Notes: generated by a model from the sequence alone, not told the origin. DNA of 64,000 nucleotides from Rhodoferax sp. OV413 (GCF_900104385.1 NZ_FNJA01000007.1:124001-188000), one strand, 5' to 3'; positions 28,715-42,267 are shown, counted from the first letter of the stretch. Made by a program: numbers and translations.

Positions 28715-30316
28715 TCAGCGCTTGCTGACTTTGAACATGTACGTCGTGTCCGACGTCGAACCTATCTTCAGGCCCTCCACATTGCTGCGCTCGGCCGCCA
28801 CCTCGGTCTGCTGGAACAGCATGATGAAGGGGCTGGTCTTGCGGAACTCGGCCTGCATTTCGTCGTACATGGCCTTGCGTTTGCCGGTGTCGCGCTCCAG
28901 CACGGCAGCATCGGCCTTGGCGTTCAGCTCGGGGACGATCCAGGCGTTACGCCAGGCCAGGGGCTTGGCTTTGGCCTCGTCGCTGTTGTCGGCGTTCTGC
29001 ACAAAGGTGGCATTGGTGTGCGGATCCCAGTAGTCGGCGCCCCACTGGCCGATGAACATGTCGTGGGTGCGGGCGCGGTACTTGGTCAACACCTGCTTGC
29101 CATCGCCGGGGATGATTTCGATGTCAATGCCGGCGCGCTTGGCGGTCTGCTGGAAGGCCTCGGTAATGCCTTGCACGGGTTGCACGGTGCGCATGTCGAT
29201 GGTGACCTTGAAACCGTTGGGCAAACCGGCCTTGACCAGCAAGGCCTTGGCCTTGTCCACGTCCAGCTTGTAGGGGTTGACGGTGCTGGCGCCCAGCAAA
29301 CCGACGGCCATGAAGTTCTGGTGCACGATGCCGATGTTCTTGATCAGCGTGTCGCCAATCGCCGAATAGTCGACCAGCCATTTGAGTGCTTCGCGCACCT
29401 CGGGCTTGGCCAGGTTCGGGTTCTTCATGTTCATGCTGATGTAGTAGACCGTGCCCTTGGGCGCAGACACCATCTTCACGTCCTTGTTGGCGGCCAGCGC
29501 GGCAAGGTCTTGCGGCGCCAGATTGCGGGCAATGTCGGCATCGCCTTTTTCCAGCAGCAGGCGCTGGGTGGCCGACTCCTTGACGTGGCGGTAGATAACG
29601 CGGGCCAGCGGTGCCTTGGTGCCGTAGTAGTTGTCGTTGCGCTCCAGGGCCACGATTTCATTGGCCCGCCACTCGCGCAGCTTCAAGGGACCGGAGCCCG
29701 CATAGTTGGTCTTGAGCCAGGCGTAGCCCAGGTCGCCCGCCACTTCCTTGGACAGCACCAGCTTCTTGTCGACCACGGCCGCCACGTTGGCAGTCAGGCA
29801 GTTGGTCACGAAAGACGGCGCGTAGGCCTTGTCGGTTTCCATGGTCAAGGTCAGCGGGCCGGTCTGCTTGATCTTGTCCTTGACGTTGTCCTTGCTCAGC
29901 CCGAACTGGGTGAGGATGAAGGCTGGCGACTTGTCCAGCAGCACCGAGCGCTGCAGGCTGAACACCACGTCTTCAGCCGTCAGCGGATTGCCCGAAGCGA
30001 ATTTCAAACCCGGTTTCACCTCGAAGCTATAGGTTTTGCCGTCGGGCGATACCGACCAGGACTTGGCAATATCGCCGACCAGCTTGGTCGGGTCCGACAG
30101 GTCCAGGCGCACCAGGCGGTCGTAGGTATTGCCCATCACCTCGCCGGCCGAAATCTCAAAGGCCTCTGCCGGGTCCATGGTGATGATGTCGTCGAACGCG
30201 AACGCCACCACCAAGGTGTCCTTGGGCGTGGCGGCCCAAGCCGTCCCCAGCATCAGGGTGGACGCTGCGGCTGCAACCAGTCCGCGGCGGGAAAGCAGAG
30301 GTGTCGAGAAACGCAT
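28715..30316 (-). CDS. Dipeptide-type ABC transporter substrate-binding protein (family 5)
   Basis: The 533-residue periplasmic protein has a Tat-like signal (LLSRRGLVAAAASTLMLG, then AWAATPKD) and the family 5 pattern: DIITMDPAEAFEISAGEVMGN, WSVSPDGKTYSFEVKPGLKF, PLTAEDVVFSLQR and GKRKAMYDEMQAEFRKTSP. Such proteins bind di- or oligopeptides, nickel or glutathione. A good AAGGA site precedes ATG 30316. Genes for a VanX-like D-Ala-D-Ala dipeptidase upstream and an M19 dipeptidase downstream suggest that the ligand is a D-amino-acid dipeptide from peptidoglycan turnover, as for E. coli DdpA. Confidence 0.92.
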   Translation of the reverse strand: MRFSTPLLSRRGLVAAAASTLMLGTAWAATPKDTLVVAFAFDDIITMDPAEAFEISAGEVMGNTYDRLVRLDLSDPTKLVGDIAKSWSVSPDGKTYSFEVKPGLKFASGNPLTAEDVVFSLQRSVLLDKSPAFILTQFGLSKDNVKDKIKQTGPLTLTMETDKAYAPSFVTNCLTANVAAVVDKKLVLSKEVAGDLGYAWLKTNYAGSGPLKLREWRANEIVALERNDNYYGTKAPLARVIYRHVKESATQRLLLEKGDADIARNLAPQDLAALAANKDVKMVSAPKGTVYYISMNMKNPNLAKPEVREALKWLVDYSAIGDTLIKNIGIVHQNFMAVGLLGASTVNPYKLDVDKAKALLVKAGLPNGFKVTIDMRTVQPVQGITEAFQQTAKRAGIDIEIIPGDGKQVLTKYRARTHDMFIGQWGADYWDPHTNATFVQNADNSDEAKAKPLAWRNAWIVPELNAKADAAVLERDTGKRKAMYDEMQAEFRKTSPFIMLFQQTEVAAERSNVEGLKIGSTSDTTYMFKVSKR

Positions 30317-30391
30317 CGGATATTCCTTTGGGTGTGAAACGGACAAAAACCTGAACCAGCTTACCGAATCCCATGCGTTGCAAGAACCATG

Positions 30392-30958
30392 CTAACCCTG
30401 TATAGACATCGGACCCAGATCGCCCAGCACCGCGCTGTCGATCAGGCCATAGTGCCCAGGCAGCGCGTAATGCCACCACTCATGGGCCAGGTGGGCAAAG
30501 CCCGCGTCTTCCATGATGCGCAGCAACAGCTGACGGTTCGCCTGCGCCTGTACAGACACCTCGGGGCTAAAGTGGTGCGAGGCGGTCGTCATGTCGTCGA
30601 AACCGGTGCCCATGTCCAGCTCTTCGCCCTGCGCATCCACCAGGGTCAGGTCCACCGCCGTGCCGCGCGTGTGGTTGGAGCCAATCGCCGGGTCGGCCAC
30701 ATAGGCTTGGTCGGGCGCGGTTTGCCACAGCAGCACCTGCGCCTCGTGCGGGCGGAAGGCATCAAAAATCTTCAGCCGGTAGCCAGCCTCGGCGGCCGCC
30801 AGCACCGCTTGGCGCAAGCAGGCTTCTGCATCGCGGTGCAGCAGGCAGTGGGCGCGGTCGTAGATCGGCCGGCCGGCAATATTGTTGGCCGTGGCATAAG
30901 CCAGGTCGAGCACCACCCCATGGGTTTCGGGGTGGACCGGCACGAGGGGATGGGGCAT
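30392..30958 (-). CDS. ddpX: D-alanyl-D-alanine dipeptidase (VanX/DdpX family)
   Basis: This zinc enzyme cleaves D-Ala-D-Ala. In the 188-residue form starting at ATG 30958 the ligands are His96 and Asp103 (SNHTRGTAVDLTL) and His163, with the catalytic base Glu160 (HEWWHY). The transition-state Arg69 (DAFRP) is also in place. No signal peptide is seen, so it acts in the cytoplasm. A GTG at 30967 is an alternative start. Neither has a strong ribosome binding site. In E. coli ddpX heads the ddpABCDF dipeptide importer operon, and here it also precedes such an operon. This speaks for use of D-Ala-D-Ala as a nutrient and not for vancomycin resistance: vanH and vanA are absent. Confidence 0.92.
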   Translation of the reverse strand: MPHPLVPVHPETHGVVLDLAYATANNIAGRPIYDRAHCLLHRDAEACLRQAVLAAAEAGYRLKIFDAFRPHEAQVLLWQTAPDQAYVADPAIGSNHTRGTAVDLTLVDAQGEELDMGTGFDDMTTASHHFSPEVSVQAQANRQLLLRIMEDAGFAHLAHEWWHYALPGHYGLIDSAVLGDLGPMSIQG

Positions 30959-30967
30959 GGGTATCAC

Positions 30968-31032
30968 AATTTATGGAAAACAGGGCTGTGGCGCATATAG
31001 TACATGCGCGTACAGCTAGCAACTTTATAGCA
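30968..31032 (-). repeat. Palindromic element, copy H (degenerate)
   Basis: On the minus strand: TTGCTATAAAGTTGCTAGCT, then the hairpin CGCGCATGTACTATATGCGC, then CACAGCCCTGTTTTCCATAA. It fills the gap upstream of the ddpX start, so it may form part of its leader. Confidence 0.7.
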
Positions 31033-31077
31033 ACACCAGGTACTACTGGTACCCGCGGAAATCACCCGGCTGATGCT

Positions 31078-31551
31078 TCAGGGCGCAGCGCTGGCGGGTA
31101 CAGCCGGCGGCATGGCAAGCGCGGCGGGCTCTACGGGTGGCGGGCTGGGTGGCAAACGCAGATAGGCTGCGGCCTGGGTCGGGTCCAGGCCCCAGGTCAT
31201 GCTGGCGGGGCTGGTTTCGCTGCTGCCATAAGCGTAGCCGCTGACCGGACTGACGGCGACAAAGCGCAGGCGCGCATCCACCCCGCCCGCGCAGTGCAGC
31301 ACGATCTCGCCCTGGGTGGTCGAGCTGTAGCGCAGGTCGCCCACGCACAGCCGGTCGGCAGCCTGGGTCGATGCCAGCTGGAGCGTGCCGGTGCGGTCGG
31401 TGAACAGCGTGGCCCGCCCTTCGAACACCACGCCATCCACCACCGCATAGGCAGGCGCATTGGAGCCCATCCAGCCACGGGTCTTGGCGTCGATCTGGGC
31501 GCAGCCGGCCAGGGTCAGGGCGATCAGCAGGGTGGAGGCAAGGGCTTGCAT
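31078..31551 (-). CDS. Hypothetical lipoprotein (157 aa)
   Basis: I do not recognise a family. The N-terminus is a lipoprotein signal ending LTLAGC (Cys17), so it should be anchored in a membrane. The mature part begins AQIDAKTRGWMGSNAPAYAV and looks beta-rich (VVFEGRATLFTDRTGTLQLA; CVGDLRYSSTTQGEIVLHC). Two cysteines could form a disulfide, and the tail is rich in Pro and Ala (PPSPPPVEPAALAMPPAVP). It starts 24 bp after the deformylase stop, so it is likely the last gene of the smc-zipA-ligA-def operon, but no functional link to those genes is evident. Confidence 0.75.
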   Translation of the reverse strand: MQALASTLLIALTLAGCAQIDAKTRGWMGSNAPAYAVVDGVVFEGRATLFTDRTGTLQLASTQAADRLCVGDLRYSSTTQGEIVLHCAGGVDARLRFVAVSPVSGYAYGSSETSPASMTWGLDPTQAAAYLRLPPSPPPVEPAALAMPPAVPASAAP

Positions 31552-31575
31552 GGCGGCGTCCGGGTTTTTGTAAGT

Positions 31576-35240
<3,665 letters not shown>

Positions 35241-35244
<4 letters not shown>

Positions 35245-38200
35245 GTTGCTTCGGCCATGGAAAGGGCCGACTCCATATCGACTGCCACGATGCGCGAAAC
35301 GCCCTGCTCCTGCATGGTCACACCAATCAGTTGCTGGGCCATTTCCATGGCGATTTTGTTGTGGCTGATGAAAAGAAACTGGGTTTCGCGGCCCATGCTG
35401 GACACCAGTTTTGCGTAGCGTTCGGTGTTGGCGTCGTCCAGCGGCGCGTCCACTTCGTCCAGCAGGCAAAACGGTGCGGGGTTCAGCATGAAGATCGCAA
35501 ACACCAGGGCGATGGCGGTCAGGGCTTTTTCGCCGCCCGACAGCAGGTGGATGGTCTGGTTCTTCTTGCCCGGCGGCTGGGCGATGACCTGCACGCCCGA
35601 ATCCAGAATTTCGTCGCCGGTGATCACCAGGCGCGCATTGCCGCCGCCGAACAGCTCGGGGAACATCTTGCCGAAATGGCCGTTGACGATATTGAAGGTG
35701 CCCGACAGCAGCTCGCGGGTTTCGGCGTCGATCTTCTTGATCGCGTCTTCCAGCGTGGTCATCGCGTCCACCAGGTCGGCGGTCTGTGCGTCCAGGAACT
35801 GCTTGCGCTCGCGCGCCACCGTCAGCTCGTCGAGTGCGGCCAGATTGACGGCGCCCAGGGCGGTGATTTCGCGGTTCAGCCGGTCGATCTCGCTCTGCAT
35901 GCCGTGCATGCGCACATCACCGTCGGCAATCGACTTGGCTATTTGCTCCAGATCGGCCTGGGCCTCGGCCAGCAGTTGGGTGAATTGCTCGGACCCCAGC
36001 CGCGCGGCCTGCTCTTTCAGCTGGAATTCAGTGATGCGCTGGCGCAGCGGCTCCAGCGCGCGCTCGTTCTGCATGCGGGCCTCGTCGCTGGCACGCAGGC
36101 GGATGGTCAGGTCGTCGTACTGGCTGCGCTGGGCGCCCAGCTCGGCTTCGCGCTCCAGCTTGGCCGCCAGCGCAGTTTGCAGGCCACCCTGGGCGGCGGC
36201 GTCGTTCAGGCGCGCCAGCTCGTCGACCGCGCGCTGCTGCTCGTCGGTCAGCGACAGGGTTTGCTGGGCCGCCATGTCGACCGAGCGCGTCAGCTCGGCG
36301 CGGCGCGCACCCAGGCTGCGCTGGGCAAACGCGGCTTCTTGCGCTTGACGCTCCAGGCTGCGCTGCTGCTCGCGGCATTCGGACAGCTTGCGCTGCACCT
36401 CGATGACACGCTCGTCCAGCTGGGCGTGGCGCTCCTGGCTGTCGGCCAGCTGCATGTCGAGTTCTTCGAAGCGGGCTTCGGCGTTGACCCTGCGCTCCTG
36501 CAGATCGTCCAGCTGGGCTTCGACCTCGGCCAGATCGCCTTCCAGCTGCTGGCTGCGCACGCGCGCCTGCTCGGCCAGTTGGCCGAGTCGCAGGGTTTCG
36601 ACCTGCAGCGCATGGGCCTGGGTTTGCGCCTCGGTGGCCTCGCGCCGGGCCGTCACCAGGCGCTGCGAGGATTCGTTGTAGGCAGCCTCAGCACGCACCA
36701 GGGCGTAGCGGGTTTCCTCGTTGATCAGGGTCTGGGCGCGTAGCTGCTTTTCCAGATTTTCAATCTCTTGCGCGCGCGCCAGGAGGCCTGCCTGCTCGGA
36801 GTCCTGCGCGTAGAAGGCCACGCTGTGCAGGCCGACCGCGTGGCCGCTTTGCACATAGATCACCTCGCCCGGCTGCAGCTGGCTGCGCTGCAGCAGCGCG
36901 TCTTCAAAACTGGGCGCGGTAAAGCAGCCGTACAGCCAGTCGCCCAGCAGGGCGGCCAGGCCGGCATCGTTCAGGCGCAGCAAGTCGGCCAGGCGCGGCA
37001 GACTGCGCTGCGGCAAGGCGGCACCGGCCGGCGGAGGGCTGTAGAAGGCCAGCTTGGCGGGAGGCACGTCGCGGCCATCCAGGCCGGCGAAGGCGCGCAC
37101 CATCTCCAGCCGCGAGACTTCGAGCGCGCCCATGCGTTCGCGCAAGGCGGCTTCCAAGGCGTTCTCCCAGCCCTGCTCGATGTGCAGCTTGCTCCACACG
37201 CCTTGCAGGCCTTCGAGGCCATGGCGGGTCAGCCAGGGCTTGAGCTTGCCGTCGGTCTTGACCTTTTCCTGCAGTGCCTTCAGCGCCTCCATGCGCGCCG
37301 ACACATCGGCCTGGCGCGCAGATTCGGCGTTCACCGCCGCCTGCTTGGCGCGGCGCTCTTCGTCGAGTTGGGGCAGTTGCTCTTGCAGATCCTGCAGGCG
37401 CGCATCGGCCACGCTGGCGGCCTCGCTAGCCTCGTCCAGTTGGGCTTGTAGTTGCGACAGGCGCGCTTCGTCGGGCGCGGCCAGGGCTTTCTTGTCGACC
37501 AGCAGGCGTTCGCGGCGCTGGTCGAGCTGGCGGCTTTGCTCTTCGATGCTGCGCTGCTCGGCGGCCAGCACCTGGATCTGCTGCTGCACCTGGACCACGC
37601 CGCTGCGCTGCTCGTTGGCGGTGCGGCTGGCGCTTTGCAGCGCGTCTTCCAGATCGGGGATCTGCGCGGCCTGCTCTTCGACCTGGGCGGCCAGCAGCTC
37701 GGCTTTTTCTACGGCCTCGATGCCGGTGGCTTCCAGATTTTCCAGCTCGAAGTGCGCATCTTCCTGGCGCGTCGCCCACTGCTGGATTTGTTCTTTCAGG
37801 GTGTTCAGGCGCAGCTCGACCCGCTGCCGGCCTTCGACCACAAAGCGGATTTCGCCCTCAAGACGGCCCACTTCGGCGCTCGCCTCGTACAGCTTGCCCT
37901 GGGCGTGGTTCACCGCGTCGCCAGCGTCGTAGTGCGCCTGGCGGATAGTTTCCAGCTCGGCCTCGACATGGCGCAGGTCGGCGATGCGCGATTCCAGATC
38001 GTTCACCGCCTGGGCCGCGTCGGCCTTGACCTTGCTCTGGTCGGCCTCGCTGTCGACCTTCTTCAGGTACCAGAGCTGGTGCTGCTTCAGCGTGGCGCTG
38101 GCGTGCAGGCTGTTGTACTTGTGCGCGACCTCGGCCTGCTTTTCCAGCCGCTCCAAGTTGGCATTCAGCTCGCGCAGGATGTCTTCCACACGGGTCAGGT

Positions 38201-38768
38201 TCTCGCGCGTGTCGCTGAGGCGGTTCTCGGTCTCGCGGCGGCGTTCCTTGTATTTGGACACGCCCGCGGCCTCTTCCAGGAACAGGCGCAGCTCTTCGGG
38301 ACGCGACTCAATGATGCGGCTGATGGTGCCCTGGCCGATGATGGCGTAGGCGCGCGGGCCCAGGCCGGTGCCCAGAAACACGTCTTGCACATCGCGCCGG
38401 CGGACAGGCTGGTTGTTGATGTAGTAGCTGCTGTTGCCGTCGCGGGTCAGCACGCGCTTGACGGCGATCTCGGCAAACTGGCCCCACTGGCCGCCGGCGC
38501 GGTGGTCGTTGTTCTCGAACACCAGCTCCACGCTGGCGCGGCTGGCCGGTTTGCGGGTGGTCGTGCCGTTGAAAATCACGTCCTGCATGGACTCGCCGCG
38601 CAGCTCGGAGGCCTTGCTCTCGCCCAGCACCCAGCGCACCGCATCCATGATGTTGGACTTGCCGCAGCCGTTCGGCCCGACCACGCCGACCAACTGCCCG
38701 GGCAGGTGGAAGGTGGTGGGTTCGGCAAAGGACTTAAAGCCCGCGAGCTTGATGGATTGGAGACGCAC
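35241..38768 (-). CDS. smc: Chromosome segregation protein SMC
   Basis: This 1175-residue SMC ATPase organises and segregates the chromosome with ScpA and ScpB. The N-terminal head has the Walker A motif GPNGCGKSN (31-39) in MRLQSIKLAGFKSFAEPT. Long coiled coils flank a hinge at about residues 510-640 (GLQGVWSKLHIEQGWENALE; IYVQSGHAVGLHSVAFYAQD). The C-terminal head has the signature LLSGGEKALTAIAL and Walker B FCLLDEVDAPLDDAN. It is full length and unbroken. It heads the smc-zipA-ligA-def chain of overlapping genes. No scpA or scpB is adjacent. Confidence 0.97.
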
Positions 38769-38909
38769 CGGAGGTTGACGTGGCTAATTCGTGATGGACA
38801 CGTGATGGACTTTGATTTGAAACCGCTTTGTATGCAGCCCGCGGCCTGCGGGAAGCCGATTGAGTTTACCTGAGCCCCTGGGTGGCGGGCTTCTCCGCAC
38901 AGACACAAA

Positions 38910-38975
38910 GCTATATTTTCAATAGCTGCTTACGCTGATTGAATCAGCGCCAGAGGCCGATTTTATGCCCAAGTT
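38910..38975 (+). repeat. Palindromic element, copy B
   Basis: GCTATATTTTCAATAGC, then CTTACGCTGATTGAATCAGC, then GCCAGAGGCCGATTTTATG. It is intergenic, upstream of the AAA ATPase gene and in the same orientation as copy C on the other side of that gene. Confidence 0.85.
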
Positions 38976-39018
38976 ACAGGCTTGCCGCAAACACCGGCCT
39001 AGGCCGCACGCACAGCGC

Positions 39019-39080
39019 TTTATGGTCAAATTATTCCATCAGACATAAAATTACCTTCGTCAGAATAATTCTTCCATAAA
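39019..39080. promoter_or_regulatory. Long AT-rich inverted repeat before the AAA ATPase gene
   Basis: The left arm is TTTATGG-TCA-AATTATTC and the right arm GAATAATT-CTT-CCATAAA: 15 of 18 positions pair around a 26-bp centre. It ends 7 bp before the start codon. It may be an operator for an autoregulated gene or a hairpin covering the ribosome binding site. Confidence 0.55.
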
Positions 39081-39087
39081 AGCGAGC

Positions 39088-40248
39088 ATGCCCATGGCCG
39101 AAGCCTTTACCTACCGCCGCACCGCCCTCGCCGCCAGCTACTGCGACGCGCTGGAGGGTCGCGGCATTCTGGACGCCACCTCCGGCCTGTTCCTGGCCGC
39201 GCCGCGGCGCACCGGCAAGTCCACCTTTCTGCGCGAGGACATGGTGCCCGAGATGCGCGCGCGCGGCTGGCAGACCCTGTATGTAGACCTGTGGTCGGAC
39301 CGCAGCCGCGACCCGGCCGAGCTGATCATCGGCGTGGTGCGCGAAACCCTGGCCCAGCTGGACGGCCCAGTGCTCAAGGCCGCCAAAAGCGTGGGCCTGG
39401 ACAAGCTGACCGTGCTCGGCACCTTGTCGCTGGACCTGGGCAAGATCGGCCAACCCGGCGGCGCCACCCTGGCCGACGCGCTGGAGCGGCTGCACGCCAA
39501 GAGCGGCAAGCCCCTGGTGCTGCTGGTCGACGAAGCCCAGCATGCGCTGTCCAGCGACGCCGGCACCCAGGCCATGTTCGCCCTAAAGGCCGCACGCGAT
39601 CGGCTCAACCAAGGCACGGCCCGCCGCGGCCTGCACCTGGTGATGACCGGCTCGAACCGCGACAAACTCACCCACCTGGTGCTGCGCAAGAGCGAGCCGT
39701 TCTATGGCGCCGGCGTGACCCGCTTCCCGCTGCTGGACCGCGGCTTTGTCGAAGCCTATGCGGCTTGGCTGAACCCGCAGTTTGCCGACGGCAAGGCGTT
39801 TTCGGTCGCCACGCTGGAGCGGGCCTTCGAGCTGGTCGGGCGCCGGCCCGAGATGCTGAAGCGCGTAGTCGGCGAGGCCGTGGCCGACCTGGGCGGCGCG
39901 CAGGCGCTGGACGCGCTGATAGAGCGCAACGCCCAGCACATCCAGCACCGGGCCTGGCAGGAGTTCGCCTCCACCTACAACGGCCTGCCCGACCCGCAGA
40001 AAGCCGTGCTCGACGCCATCGCCCGCCTGTCGCCCGACTACACGCCGTTCGCCGAAGCCGCGCTGACCGCCTACCAGGCGGTACTGGGCAAGCCACTGAG
40101 CAACTCGGCCATCCAGGGCGCGCTGGATGCGCTGCGCGACAAAGAGCTGATCTGGCGCGCCGGCCGGGGCGACTATGCGTTCGAAGACGACGGCCTGCGC
40201 GCCTGGTACCTGGAGCAGCACCCGCAGCCGCCCGCGCTGGTGGACTGA
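39088..40248 (+). CDS. AAA/archaeal-type ATPase of unknown function
   Basis: The 386-residue protein has a P-loop ATPase domain with Walker A AAPRRTGKST (37-46) and Walker B PLVLLVDEAQ (about residues 142-151), a sensor-like VMTGSNRDKL, and a C-terminal winged-helix-like part (QKAVLDAIARLSPDYTPFAE; IQGALDALRDKELIWRAGRG). This is the layout of archaeal-type or STAND-related ATPases (PF01637-like), whose roles include DNA-linked, regulatory or defence functions. It is an orphan gene, bracketed by two direct copies of the palindromic element. It has a long AT-rich inverted repeat at its start, so it may be a recent insertion between smc and tauA. The substrate and partner are unknown. Confidence 0.75.
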   Translation: MPMAEAFTYRRTALAASYCDALEGRGILDATSGLFLAAPRRTGKSTFLREDMVPEMRARGWQTLYVDLWSDRSRDPAELIIGVVRETLAQLDGPVLKAAKSVGLDKLTVLGTLSLDLGKIGQPGGATLADALERLHAKSGKPLVLLVDEAQHALSSDAGTQAMFALKAARDRLNQGTARRGLHLVMTGSNRDKLTHLVLRKSEPFYGAGVTRFPLLDRGFVEAYAAWLNPQFADGKAFSVATLERAFELVGRRPEMLKRVVGEAVADLGGAQALDALIERNAQHIQHRAWQEFASTYNGLPDPQKAVLDAIARLSPDYTPFAEAALTAYQAVLGKPLSNSAIQGALDALRDKELIWRAGRGDYAFEDDGLRAWYLEQHPQPPALVD

Positions 40249-40261
40249 GCGATCCGCGCTT

Positions 40262-40320
40262 GCTATGTATTCCATAGCTACTCGCGTAGGTAGAACATGC
40301 GCTAGTGGCCGATTTAGTCT
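40262..40320 (+). repeat. Palindromic element, copy C
   Basis: GCTATGTATTCCATAGCTAC, then CGCGTAGGTAGAACATGCGC, then TAGTGGCCGATTTAG. It starts 13 bp after the AAA ATPase stop. The next 130 bp before tauA are AT-rich and probably hold the tau promoter. Confidence 0.8.
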
Positions 40321-40449
40321 TTGTTTTTTAACAACGTTATTCAAATATCGTATGTTGATTTTGTTCTATATCTGCATACCCGTCTAAACCTAAGATCCAG
40401 TCCAAGGCCGCCGTTTGCCGCGGCCGAACTGTATCCAGGAGCCCGACGC

Positions 40450-41466
40450 ATGCAATTCGTAAAAAAACTCTTCGCTGCCGCCGCCATCGGCGCACTCGCG
40501 GTGGCCGCTGCCACATCGGCCTTTGCTGTCGATAAGAAAGTGGTGATCGGCTACCAGACCGACGCCCTGCCCTCGTCGGTCGGCATTGCCAACGGCGACT
40601 ACGCCAAAACCACCGGCTACCAGATCGACTTCCGCCGCTTCAACTCGGGCGCCGACATCTTTGCCGCCATTGCCTCCGGTGATGTGCAGATCGGCTATGT
40701 GGGCTCCAGCCCCTATGCTGCCGCCACCTCGCGCGGCCTGGACGTGAAGGCGTTCTACGTCGCCTCGATCTCTGGCACCGACGAGGCGCTGGTGGTACGC
40801 AACGGCTCGGGCATCAACAGCCTGGCCGACCTGAAGGGCAAGAAGCTGGCCGCTGCGCCGGTGTCCACCGACCACTACCAGCTGCTGGCGCTGATCAAGA
40901 GCCAGGGCCTGACCGAAAAAGACGTGCAGGTCTTCGCCATTCCCCAGCCCGAGATCGTGGCGGCCTTCAACCGCGGCGACATCGACGGCGGCTTCGTCTG
41001 GGACCCGGCGCTGACCGAGCTGAAGAAAAACGGCAAGGTGCTGGTCACCTCGAAAGACGTGGCCGACAAGGGCGCACCGACCTTCTCCGCCTGGGTGGCC
41101 ACCGGCGCGTTTGCCACGGAGCATCCTGAATTCCTGAAGTCCTTCTCCAGCGTGGTCGACAAATACACCACCTCGTTCACCAGCAACAAGGCCGCCTGGA
41201 CGGCAGACAGCGAAAACACCAAGCTGCTGGCCAAGCTGCTCGGCGGCACCTCGGCCGACCAGGCCGCGGCGCTGCAAAACCTGTCGCTGCTGAGCCTGAA
41301 CACCCAGGCTTCCGACGCCTGGCTGGGCGGTGGTGAAAAGTCTGGCGTCGCCAAGATCCTGAAGGAAACCTCGGTTTTCCTGAAGGAGCAAAAGAAGATT
41401 TCTGACGTGCTGCCCAGCTACGCACCGTTTGTGACGCCGGCCGCTGTGGTCGCACTGAAGAAGTAA
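40450..41466 (+). CDS. tauA: Taurine/sulfonate ABC transporter substrate-binding protein
   Basis: The 338-residue periplasmic protein has a signal peptide (LFAAAAIGALAVAAATSAFA) and the TauA pattern: VVIGYQTDALPSSVGIANGDYAKTTG, NSGADIFAAIASGDVQIGYV, GSSPYAAATSRGL, and NRGDIDGGFVWDPALTELKK. It binds taurine or a related sulfonate. AGGAG lies 9 bp before ATG 40450. The start at 40321 would add an implausible N-terminus. It heads tauABC. tauD, encoding the taurine dioxygenase often found next, is not in the window, so the compound could be passed to another sulfonate or transaminase route. Confidence 0.93.
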   Translation: MQFVKKLFAAAAIGALAVAAATSAFAVDKKVVIGYQTDALPSSVGIANGDYAKTTGYQIDFRRFNSGADIFAAIASGDVQIGYVGSSPYAAATSRGLDVKAFYVASISGTDEALVVRNGSGINSLADLKGKKLAAAPVSTDHYQLLALIKSQGLTEKDVQVFAIPQPEIVAAFNRGDIDGGFVWDPALTELKKNGKVLVTSKDVADKGAPTFSAWVATGAFATEHPEFLKSFSSVVDKYTTSFTSNKAAWTADSENTKLLAKLLGGTSADQAAALQNLSLLSLNTQASDAWLGGGEKSGVAKILKETSVFLKEQKKISDVLPSYAPFVTPAAVVALKK

Positions 41467-41475
41467 GCGCTCCAG

Positions 41476-42267
41476 ATGCTCCGCGTCCATAACGCCAGCG
41501 TATTTTTCGAAGCCCGCGACGGCCGGCCGGTCCAGGCCCTGGACCGGGTGTCGCTGGACATTCCGCAAGGCGGCTTTGTCGTGGCGCTGGGCACCTCGGG
41601 CTGCGGCAAGTCCACCCTGCTGAACGCCATGGCCGGCTTTCTGCCGCTGTCCGACGGCAGCATTACGCTGGATGGTCGCCCCGTTAGCGGGCCGGGCGCC
41701 GACCGCGGCGTAGTGTTCCAGAAGGACACGCTGCTGCCCTGGAAATCGGTGGCAGAGAACGTGGCCCTGGGTTTGCAGTTCGCCGGTGTCTCGCGCCGGG
41801 ACCGGCGCGAGCGCGCGCTGGAGCTGCTGCGCCTGGTCGGCCTGCAGGACTTTGCCGATGCCGCGCCCTACGAGCTGTCGGGTGGCATGCGCCAGCGCGT
41901 GGGCCTGGCCCGGGCCCTGGCACCCAACCCTGACATTCTGCTGATGGACGAGCCATTTGGCGCGCTCGACAGCATGACCCGCGAGCAAATGCAGGAGCTG
42001 CTGGTGTCGGTCTGGGCGCGAACCGGCAAGCGGGTGTTTTTCATCACCCATTCGATCGAGGAAGCACTGTTTCTGGGCACCGAGCTGATCGTCATGTCGC
42101 CGCGGCCAGGCCGCATCGTGGCCCGCTTCCAGCTGGACTTTGTGCGCCGCTACGCGCGCGACGGCGATGCGCGGGCCATCAAGACATCGCCCGAATTTGC
42201 CCTGCTGCGCGAGGAAATCCGCGCCATCGTGCACCAATCTGAAACGCTGGAAGAAACCACCGTATGA
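41476..42267 (+). CDS. tauB: Taurine/sulfonate ABC transporter ATP-binding protein
   Basis: The 263-residue ATPase has Walker [11 protein letters not shown]-loop [13 protein letters not shown], signature LSGGMRQR, Walker [13 protein letters not shown] and switch His in [13 protein letters not shown], the pattern of the TauB/SsuB/NrtD class. It starts 9 bp after tauA and its stop overlaps the tauC start (ATGA). Confidence 0.93.
   Translation: MLRVHNASVFFEARDGRPVQALDRVSLDIPQGGFVVALGTSGCGKSTLLNAMAGFLPLSDGSITLDGRPVSGPGADRGVVFQKDTLLPWKSVAENVALGLQFAGVSRRDRRERALELLRLVGLQDFADAAPYELSGGMRQRVGLARALAPNPDILLMDEPFGALDSMTREQMQELLVSVWARTGKRVFFITHSIEEALFLGTELIVMSPRPGRIVARFQLDFVRRYARDGDARAIKTSPEFALLREEIRAIVHQSETLEETTV

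Larger units (their letters stand above)
38769..39087. other. Intergenic region between smc and the AAA ATPase gene
   Basis: These 319 bp hold, from left to right, the smc promoter region, a palindromic element (38910-38975), and an AT-rich inverted repeat directly before the ATPase gene (39019-39080). I found no coding frame with a credible product. Confidence 0.6.

Noticed and set aside
30392-30958. VanX-like gene as a sign of vancomycin resistance.
   Set aside because: No vanH, vanA/B or vanRS genes are present and the neighbours form a dipeptide importer, so nutrient use fits better.
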